DNA of 64,000 nt. Source: Reticulitermes lucifugus. Taxonomy: Eukaryota; Arthropoda; Insecta; Blattodea; Rhinotermitidae. The stretch covers positions 45,319 to 109,318 of the forward strand of contig JAKCWW010000430.1 in NCBI GenBank assembly GCA_026260175.1, in the 5' to 3' direction. Made by a program: the position numbers and the translations under genes. Of the stretch, positions 57,850 through 64,000 are shown one piece after another (position 1 is the stretch's first letter; each line of letters begins with the position of its first letter). Below the pieces are notes generated by a model. It did no database searches, was not told the origin of the DNA, and saw only the letters and a list, made by a program, of their open reading frames with translations.

Positions 57850-58370
57850 TAAACAAACTAACACCGTGGAGCAGATTTCTTCTTGTGAACGTAATAGTTG
57901 CCCAGCTGTTCAAAAATTACCCACATTTATGGAACCAGAAAATTTATTATTGTATTTATGTACATGAGGCCGCCGATACTGGATCCCATCCTGTCCACGT
58001 CCTGACACTCCATTTCTTTTAAAACCTGTTTTAATGTTACATGTACGCCCCTGTCTCCTATCTAGGCCTAGGTCTCCCAGGCCGTCTCTTTTCATCAGGT
58101 TTTCTGACAAAGATTGTGCCCAATGTGCATGTCTCAGCTCTTTCGTATGTGCCACATGCTCTGTCTCACCCTTCTCTGTTTGATACCCTTAGTCTGTAAT
58201 ATTTGCTGGAGAGTGTGTACATTTTTAAGCTTCTCATTATGTAATTTTCTCCAGGCGCTTGTACCTCCTCCCTTTTAGACCTAAACACTCTTAGCTCCTT
58301 ACTTTTATAAAGATCTTCGATCTCTGCTCTTCTGTAAATGCGACCAAGTTTCACATCAGTACCGAACAAC
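57850..58370 (-). mobile_element. LINE 3' end fragment, the longest copy
   Basis: Read on the minus strand with frameshifts: FRSKREEVQAPGENYIMRSL (about 58279-58220), SSKYYRLRVS (about 58210-58180), GTYERAETCTLGTIFV with RKPDEKRRPGRPRPR, KRNGVSGRGQDGIQ, and finally the tail ending ATCTGCTCCACGGTG. These follow the order of the RTE-like C-terminus (LHNEELHxLYSS, IKSRRMRWxGHVARM, KPEGKRPLGRPRRRW, WIxLAQDRD). No catalytic YADD block is present. The antisense and sense frames at 57708-58369 are all explained by this repeat. Confidence 0.85.
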
Positions 58371-59006
58371 AGGTAGGCCTGACACTGTGTTTTTGTACAA
58401 TTATTTTGGTCTCAGGTTTTAGATACGAGACGGACGAAAAATGTTTCCGTACTGAATAGTAGCAACTGTTCTCCGCATTTAATCTGCTCATAACTTGGTC
58501 GTGAACATCTTTTCACAAGAGTGCCAACTGAGGTTTTTAGAATTTAATACCCATAAAGCACTCTCACTGGAAATAAGGTATTCCTATTCCGTAACTTGAA
58601 GGTGATTTACTCCGTGACTTACAGCTCCTAATGCTGAGAACCTACAATGTTTGAAAATAGTGTTCGGAAAATATTTTTACAAGGAAGGACGATATTGTTG
58701 AATACAAAAAATTACTTACATAGGTTGGTGTCGTGTTTACTTATCTAAATATTAATACTTCTATTGCATGCACTTCCTTCAACTAACCTAAGTAAATAAT
58801 TAAACAAAAAGTCAGTGAATGTAGTAACAGGAGGCTAGAGGCAAGACTAATTAATTAATTAATTGAAATAAATTAAATTAATCCCAATTTAATTTAAGAA
58901 TAGGCATAGGCGATTGCTAAAGGACATAATGAAGAACGGGACTGTAGGCTAAATCCATGTGGAAGAGAAATAGAAGTGTTTTATTTACTGACGCTGTGGC
59001 CTATGT
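58371..59006. other. No recognisable feature
   Basis: AT-rich, with TTAATTAATT runs at about 58848-58865. No gene. Confidence 0.45.
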
Positions 59007-59321
59007 AACATCGGCAGTAAAGTAAAGTAAAGTAAAGTAAAGTTCACTGTAGAACAGGCCATGAAGGCCCAGAAGGAGAGTAGAGGTACAGCTCAACGTT
59101 TTTTAACCTCGGCACTAGATGGGTGGTCAAGGCCACGCCGCGGCCACTTTACCCCCGGGAAAGAGACCCTGTACCCATTGTACAGGAGGCTGGGTAGGCC
59201 CCAGGGCCGGTCTGGACGGGTGCGGAAAATCTCGCCTCTAACGGAATTTGAACCTGGACTGTCCAGCCCGTAACGAGTCGCTATACTGACTGAGCTATCC
59301 CGGCCCACAACATCGGCAGTA
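59007..59321 (-). mobile_element. SINE family A, full length with perfect 13-bp TSD
   Basis: AACATCGGCAGTA stands at 59007-59019 and 59309-59321, identical. The 289-bp insert has its tail (AAGTA)n at 59018-59042, body words GGCACTAGATGGGTGGTC, GGGTAGGCCCCAGGGCCGGTC, and a minus-strand head with A-box TAGCTCAGTCAGTATAGC and B-box-like CAGGTTCAAATTCC. The perfect TSD and body suggest a young insertion and define the family ends. Confidence 0.93.
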
Positions 59322-59329
59322 GGTGAACA

Positions 59330-59512
59330 ATATGAGTGTGGAACATGCTTTGGTGGAAAGATACTGACTGGTGAAAACCGAACTACTTGTAGGAAAACCT
59401 ATCCCAGTGCCACTTTGTCCACCATAAAACTCACATGGATTGGCCCGGGATCGAACCCATGTCTCCGCGGTAAGGGACCGGCGACTAACGGGCTGAGCCA
59501 CGGTACGGCCTA
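59330..59512 (-). mobile_element. SINE family B, 3' part lost
   Basis: Minus strand: A-box TGGCTCAGCCCGTTAG, B-box GGGTTCGATCCCGGG (perfect), then CATGTGAGTTTTATGGTGGA, CAAAGTGGCACTGGGATAGG and CAGTCAGTATCTTTCCACC. It stops before the AAGGCTGCGGTGC block. It lies 9 bp from the family A insertion. Confidence 0.85.
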
Positions 59513-60184
59513 CTTTCATCGCGGTACAGACTTGATCCTGCTGTTGCTGGTGACGAACCATTGCGTTTCCTGTTTTGTGTCTGACTTTTAGTAAACAATA
59601 ACTCATCTGCTGTCTTTCCTTGTCACCTGCATCTTCTTCCTGTTCCTCCTGAAACAGAAAAGCAAAACAGCGTGAATGATTTGCTACACTTCAGCCTACC
59701 CCTGATTGGTTACCAGATGTTCTCGCAGGGAGGGAGGTAGCACGCTTCTATTTGACCTCAGCCCCGGAAGTTTCCCTCGAATTAGGGGTAATGTGAGGGT
59801 TGCCGTAAGTTACGACTGTGAGCCACGTGGATACAATAAGCTGTTAGGTGCCCAGACCCCGTGAAAGGTCACGGGTTATAAGTCTATTAGCTATTTCTGC
59901 CGAAAGATCTTCTGTACATTTTACATTCCTGAAAGGAATTGTAACAGGCCTCCGACAACGTAATATGTCCCATCTGTTTACAGAATTTCGCTTAATCTTT
60001 ACTGTAAGAATGGAAAGGGAAAAGTGTACTTCACTTTGAAGAAACCTGCGTTTTAGTGCAGTTCCACACGCATTCTATGCTATTTTGAAGACCTTTGGGG
60101 TCGATGCTTGTTGCTTTCAGTTTGCGTGCTGCTGCATGTCCAGAAGCACTGCAGATATCAGACCAGCACGTCGGAACGGACTTG
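59513..60184. other. No recognisable feature
   Basis: No supported features. Confidence 0.4.
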
Positions 60185-60270
60185 TTCTTGAGAAGTTAAC
60201 ATTGACTGAGCTAGTCAAGAAATTCTTCGCCTCTTATGAAACCCGCCACGCTGGATCTCATCACCGAGCC
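60185..60270 (-). mobile_element. LINE 3' tail fragment
   Basis: TTCTTGAGAAGTTAACATTG then AGCTAGTCAAGAAATTCTTC is the antisense LINE tail (compare 48725, 19150). Confidence 0.65.
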
Positions 60271-60524
60271 ACGCAGATTTACAGCCAGCGTTTCTTAGCA
60301 ACACTGCGCACCAACTGACAAGGCAGGAACATGTCCCACGTGATATACAACAGCCATAAATTCGGGATTTGTTTGATCTTGACACGTGCAGTGATCCTGC
60401 TCCAAGCGGCGTAGACCGTGTAGGCCTATGGACTGTAGTTAGAATAAACTCCCTGATAAATTACAGGACCTTTCTTCAGCACCTAAAAATTGAGCTTCTT
60501 TTCCCTTTAAATGTCATAATTTTA

Positions 60525-60650
60525 GCCCGTTTGTCAGCCAGTTTAGTCCAATTCACAACTTCGTAGTCTACAGTGTTTCACTAAAAGTTCTTTCATATAG
60601 CTCTTCCACCTGTATCTTCATCTGTCAAGTGTTCTACTCCTGTCAATGAT
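60525..60650 (-). mobile_element. LINE fragment, weak
   Basis: GTCAGCCAGTTTAGTCCAAT then TCACAACTTCGTAG resembles the antisense WIxLAQD block (GAGCCAGATGAATCCAGTCC). Strongly eroded. Confidence 0.4.
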
Positions 60651-60829
60651 GAGAGATTGGTTTCCCATCCAAGAAATCTTGCCGCCTGTCTGTTTCAAAT
60701 TCATAATTCCGATAATATGTAGGCATCTCTCGAATGCATACTTTCGATGTGGAGTGGAGCTTTCCAACTTTCTGCGTGGTAGATCTACTTCATAGCCATT
60801 TCGTATAAATTATATGTTGGTAGGCTTTT

Positions 60830-60945
60830 TTTTTTCATTTGGCATAGGGATCAGTGACGAGCCTTGTGAACACGGTAATGCACCTAGGATCTCCAAAAAG
60901 GAGAACATTTCTTGAGCTGCTGGGTGATTGTTACCTGCTATTGAA
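60830..60945 (+). mobile_element. LINE 3' end fragment
   Basis: TTTGGCATAGGGATCAGTGA then TTGTGAACACGGTAATGCAC corresponds to LAQDRDxW..VNTVMN. AGGAGAACATTTCTTGAGCT then GCTGGGTGATTGTTA is the following tail. Confidence 0.6.
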
Positions 60946-61254
60946 GCACTCCGTTGCATGAAAATATGAATTTCATAAATCCTTAATAGCCCATAAAACC
61001 ATAATTCTGTTTCTGGCCTTGAGGTTCGGATGTTTTTATGTGGCTACTTTATAGTGAATTTGTGACTAATGGTTGCAAGGGTTGTGATCAGAACTTGAAA
61101 CAAACAACATGTCTATCTGGCGTCAAGGTGTAGTCTTAGAATATGTAGACTGGGTACGTACCTCCACGCCCCCAAATGTTCCACTGCGTGGTGCATACGC
61201 AACTTGCATTCTTCATGCTTGTGAATTCGACAACTTGTGGTTCTGTCTGGGCCC

Positions 61255-61537
61255 TTTTAAGCCTTCCGGGAGCCGCAGTAGTCACTGCACTATGGACTTA
61301 AAGTATGAGGTTCGATTCCCATCAGGGGCAAGAGATTTTTCTCTTCTCCAGAACAGTCCAGACCGACACTGGGACTCACTGTCTCCTGTTCAGTGGGAGC
61401 CGAGTGTAAAGCGATAGGGGCGTGAAGCTAACCACTCACCTCCATCTAGTGCCGAGGTTACGAATTGCTTCAGCTATACCTGTGCTGTCCCTGTATGCCT
61501 TTATAGCTTGGAATAGAGCTCACTTTACGTTTTAAGC
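61255..61537 (+). mobile_element. SINE family A with possible 8-bp TSD
   Basis: TTTTAAGC at 61255-61262 and 61530-61537 brackets the copy. Head: A-box CCGCAGTAGTCACTGC (poor) and B-box GAGGTTCGATTCCC (perfect). Body: GGGGCAAGAGATTTTTCTCT, CAGACCGACACTGGGACTC, TAGTGCCGAGGTTACG and TATGCCTTTATAGC. The tail ends CACTTTACG. The 102-codon frame at 61109-61417 runs through it and is not a gene. Confidence 0.85.
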
Positions 61538-61922
61538 TTTCCTTTCAACAATTATTATGACACCATTGCAGTCATACATTCATAAAGCTGAAAAAATTGT
61601 CGGCCAACATTACTTTAACATTATTGTGTATGATATGCTGTGTTATTTACTCAAGTCTGACTTGCGGGACGCTTTCTGAAACACATAAAGAAGATAATCC
61701 AAGCTCTTGTATTGAAATAATTTTTTGCTTTCTTTAGGTAGGGAAGTCTGAGTGTGAGTACTTTTAAGATAAATTAGTGAAAGGGTTTTATGTTAAAATA
61801 CTCAATATTTTCGACATATTCTACATCAATAACTTGATTGTGATTATTATTCACAAATATCCTATTTGAAAATAATTTCGTGCGTGAAATATATGCCTCA
61901 GAAACAATTTCTAAGTACCCAA

Positions 61923-62210
61923 GAGTTAATGTCCCCAAAGTTAACTCCATTTTATAGCGATGACTTAATTGCCCCAATTTGGAATTAACTGTGTAACCAA
62001 ATGGCCGCGAGTTAATCGTCTCTTTATGTAACAGTACACGTTAATCGTTCCCCGTTGTGCGTCAGTAACAGTGCGAGTTAATCTTGTCAAATTGCGCGTC
62101 TTTGTGTAACGGTACGTGTCAATCATGACAAGTTGTGCGTAATATGAATTAATTGTATTAGGTTGCTTGCCATTATATAACAGCAGGAATTACTCATCTG
62201 CTAGTTGGGC
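61923..62210. repeat. Degenerate tandem array, unit about 36-44 bp
   Basis: Six or seven diverged units begin GAGTTAAT, GACTTAAT, GAGTTAATCG, CGTTAATCG, GAGTTAATCTTG, GTGTCAATCATG and ATGAATTAATTG. Later within each unit there is CCCCAA/TTGTGCGTC and TGTAACAGTA. Spacing is irregular. Confidence 0.6.
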
Positions 62211-62476
62211 TCCGGTGGATCACAGTTTTCAGTCGTCATGTGCGTTTGATTGCTAGCAGTCGTCTCCCGCGTTTTAGTTTTTATACTAGACTTGTTCTTG
62301 TATTTGCCGAACACGTGCGACACATTAGAAGGGCTCAGAAGAAACGTGGGCAGTTTGGTAAAACAGGACTTTCTGTGGACTTACAGGAATGTTGTTCTTG
62401 ACTTAAAATTACAGTTTTGTTCAGCTGTATCACTATGTTGCTGAAAGTAGCCTAATTCATTATAATATGTTTTTCT

Positions 62477-62727
62477 TTCTTTCGTGGCGCAACAGTCCCT
62501 AATGGGCCAGGGCCTCCTCAGTATCGAGGCTTCACGATCACACTCAGACACACCACACTCGATAGGACTCCTCTGGACGAGTGATCAGCCCGACGCAGAC
62601 ACCACTACCTGACAACACTCACAAGAGACACATTCATGCCGCCGGCGGGATTCGAAACCGCAATCCCAGCAAGCGAGCGGCCTCAGACCCACGCCTTAGA
62701 CTGCGCGGCCACTGGGATCGTCTTAAT
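62477..62727 (-). mobile_element. SINE family C, full length
   Basis: The tail TTTTTCTTTCTTTCG (minus: GAAA run) is followed by TGGCGCAACAGTCCC, GGGCCAGGGCCTCCTC, ATAGGACTCCTCTGGACGAG, CACTCACAAGAGACA and, on the minus strand, the B-box GCGGTTTCGAATCCCGCC and A-box side GGCCGCGCAGTCTAAGGC. The forward frame at 62581-62799 gives the KRHIHAAGGIRNRNPSKRA string, a SINE-derived spurious protein. Confidence 0.9.
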
Positions 62728-62789
62728 ATGAGCCTATATGCTTTGCTTATCAAGCATGTTGAAGATACAAGTAATTTACTGTGTACAGA

Positions 62790-62933
62790 GCATGGATAAC
62801 GTAGTCGGTATAGTGACCAGACTGCGGGCTGGACGATAGGGATTTTGAACCCTGTGGGGGCAAGAGACATTCCTCTTCTCCAAATTGTCCAGACCGGCTC
62901 TGGGGCCCACATAGTTTCCTATTAAATGAGTAC
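62790..62933 (+). mobile_element. SINE family A, 5' half
   Basis: GGATAACGTAGTCGGTATAG (A-box), GGGCTGGACGATAGGGATTT, TTTGAACCCTG (B-box position), GCAAGAGACATTCCTCTTCT and CAGACCGGCTCTGGGGCCC. It breaks off at a join with a family C fragment. Confidence 0.8.
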
Positions 62934-62992
62934 CAGCAAGCGAGCGGCTGCAGACTCACGCCTTAAACCGCGCGGCCCCTAGGATCGGCTTC
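62934..62992 (-). mobile_element. SINE family C head fragment
   Basis: ACCAGCAAGCGAGCGGCTGC then AGACTCACGCCTTAAACCGC and GCGGCCCCTAGGATCG matches the head side of the copy at 62477. Only about 59 bp remain. Confidence 0.75.
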
Positions 62993-63015
62993 GTTATAGT
63001 ACTTAGTATATACCT

Positions 63016-63285
63016 ACTTAGCCATGGCTCAGGCGGTTATTTGCCGACCTCCCACCGCGGAGGCTCGGGTTCGATCCCGGGTCAGTTTATGTGGGATTTG
63101 TGGTGGACGAATTGGCACTGGGACAAGTTTTCCCCGAGTACTTCGGTTTTCCCCTGTCAATTTCATTCCACCGGTGCTTCATTACTTGGAAAAACGAAAA
63201 AAATATATATTCATCTGTGTCACAGGGTTGCACAATAAGCCTTAAGGCTGCGGTGCGTCCGTAGCATCTGCTGCGGGGCCCTTCA
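63016..63285 (+). mobile_element. SINE family B, full length
   Basis: A-box TGGCTCAGGCGGTTAT, B-box CGGGTTCGATCCCGGG (perfect), GTGGGATTTGTGGTGGACGA, CCCCGAGTACTTCGG, CATTCCACCGGTGC and AAGCCTTAAGGCTGCGGTGC. Close to the copy at 27020; no clear TSD. The overlapping plus frames 63024-63245 are SINE artefacts. Confidence 0.9.
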
Positions 63286-63771
63286 CCACATAAAAAAACT
63301 TACATTCGACTATATGTTATATCAGTTCCGTACGATGTAGGCAGATGCGGAAATGTGGTACCGAGCAGTGTGCACTGCAGGTCACCTTCGTTAGCAACAC
63401 TAATAGTGTAACAGTTCTAGCGCCTTGTTTCTTTGTCTGTGTAAGATTTACGGAAAAAGTGCATTGACCATAAAATGTGTGTTGCATTTTAATACAACTT
63501 TTGTTTCAAACATTTTTCGCGCAGACACATACTTAGCAAGTTAAGTGCGAGTTGAGTTCGAGATGCCCGCACATATTCGAGCGGGACACCATGCAGAGTG
63601 TCCAGTGCTGTGTAGTTAACCACGAGTTGCTTCTTGCATACAGATGGACAGAAGAAATGAGTTCAAAAAGCATTCTTCAGGGATGTGAACACGCCAGCAA
63701 TTCGTTACACACGTCTGTTTATTGTTGGTTTGCTATATGTAGGTCTGTTACTGTAGGTAAAAAGCTAAGGT
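63286..63771. other. No recognisable feature
   Basis: Short frame 63552-63773 without domain. Confidence 0.4.
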
Positions 63772-63900
63772 AAAAGTTTTCACTGTCCACGCAATGAAGG
63801 CATGTAGGGGGAACAGAGGTAGAGCTCCATACATTCTTAACCTCGGCACTAGATGGAGGTGAGCAGTTAACTTTACGCCCCGGCTGCTTTACCCCCCCGA
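63772..63900 (-). mobile_element. SINE family A, 3' half
   Basis: CACGCAATGAAGGCATGTAG, AGAGCTCCATACATTCTTAA, CTCGGCACTAGATGGAGGTG and TTTACGCCCCGGCTGCTTTA. It ends in CCCCCCG; the head is missing. Confidence 0.8.
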
Positions 63901-64000
63901 AATCTGTTATTATAGATGCACTTTAAATATTCTCAGCTTTATAAATGTATAATCATAAATTCTGAATTAAAATTCTAATTCTATTTTTTCAATGGTACAA

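Overview
The window is non-coding DNA from a large, repeat-rich eukaryotic genome. The base composition is AT-leaning, with long stretches of degenerate unique sequence and many dispersed repeats. I could support no host gene: every open frame is short, starts in unremarkable sequence and lacks a recognisable domain, apart from transposon fragments. The repeats point to an insect, most likely Blattodea (cockroach or termite). That rests on my memory that conceptual translations of these SINEs and LINE tails recur as spurious proteins in blattodean annotations. It is not a database result.

Layout. Four tRNA-headed SINE families are scattered throughout. Family A is about 290 bp with a tail of TTTAC-type units. 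Family B is about 270 bp. Family C is about 250 bp with a GAAA-like tail. Family D is fragmentary. The 3' ends of one non-LTR retrotransposon (LINE) family occur in both orientations and are always heavily 5'-truncated. One mariner-type transposase pseudogene lies at 27.6-28.0 kb on the minus strand. There are two young satellites (a 47-bp unit at 10.3-10.85 kb, interrupted by an assembly gap, and a 152-bp higher-order array at 49.7-50.2 kb). Two old, degenerate tandem arrays lie at 32.5-33.1 kb and 61.9-62.2 kb. Microsatellites are common.

The most interesting component is a set of short foldback or palindromic insertions carrying a hammerhead-ribozyme-like motif: CUGANGA, one pyrimidine, a GC-rich hairpin, GAAAC, a very short stem III, then GUA or GUC, with a short stem I around the outside. 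Good copies lie at about 1.0, 22.3, 43.0, 48.3 and 48.5 kb; degenerate relatives lie at 8.1, 13.9, 40.5, 51.4, 54.2 and 55.8 kb. Four insertions (908-1074, 38501-38665, 42927-43053, 48206-48680) are bounded by 12-15 bp direct repeats that look like target-site duplications. Three of these four share a 3' tail containing TGCACGGT. The pattern resembles the hammerhead-bearing terminal repeats of Penelope-like retroelements or retrozyme-like non-autonomous elements, but no reverse transcriptase of that class is present here. One feature argues for caution: every good copy has an extra nucleotide between CUGANGA and stem II compared with the textbook core.

The octamer TAGGCCTA occurs about 19 times, where roughly one is expected by chance. 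There are two N-runs (10463-10745 and 35915-36007) and single Ns at 14303 and 48301.
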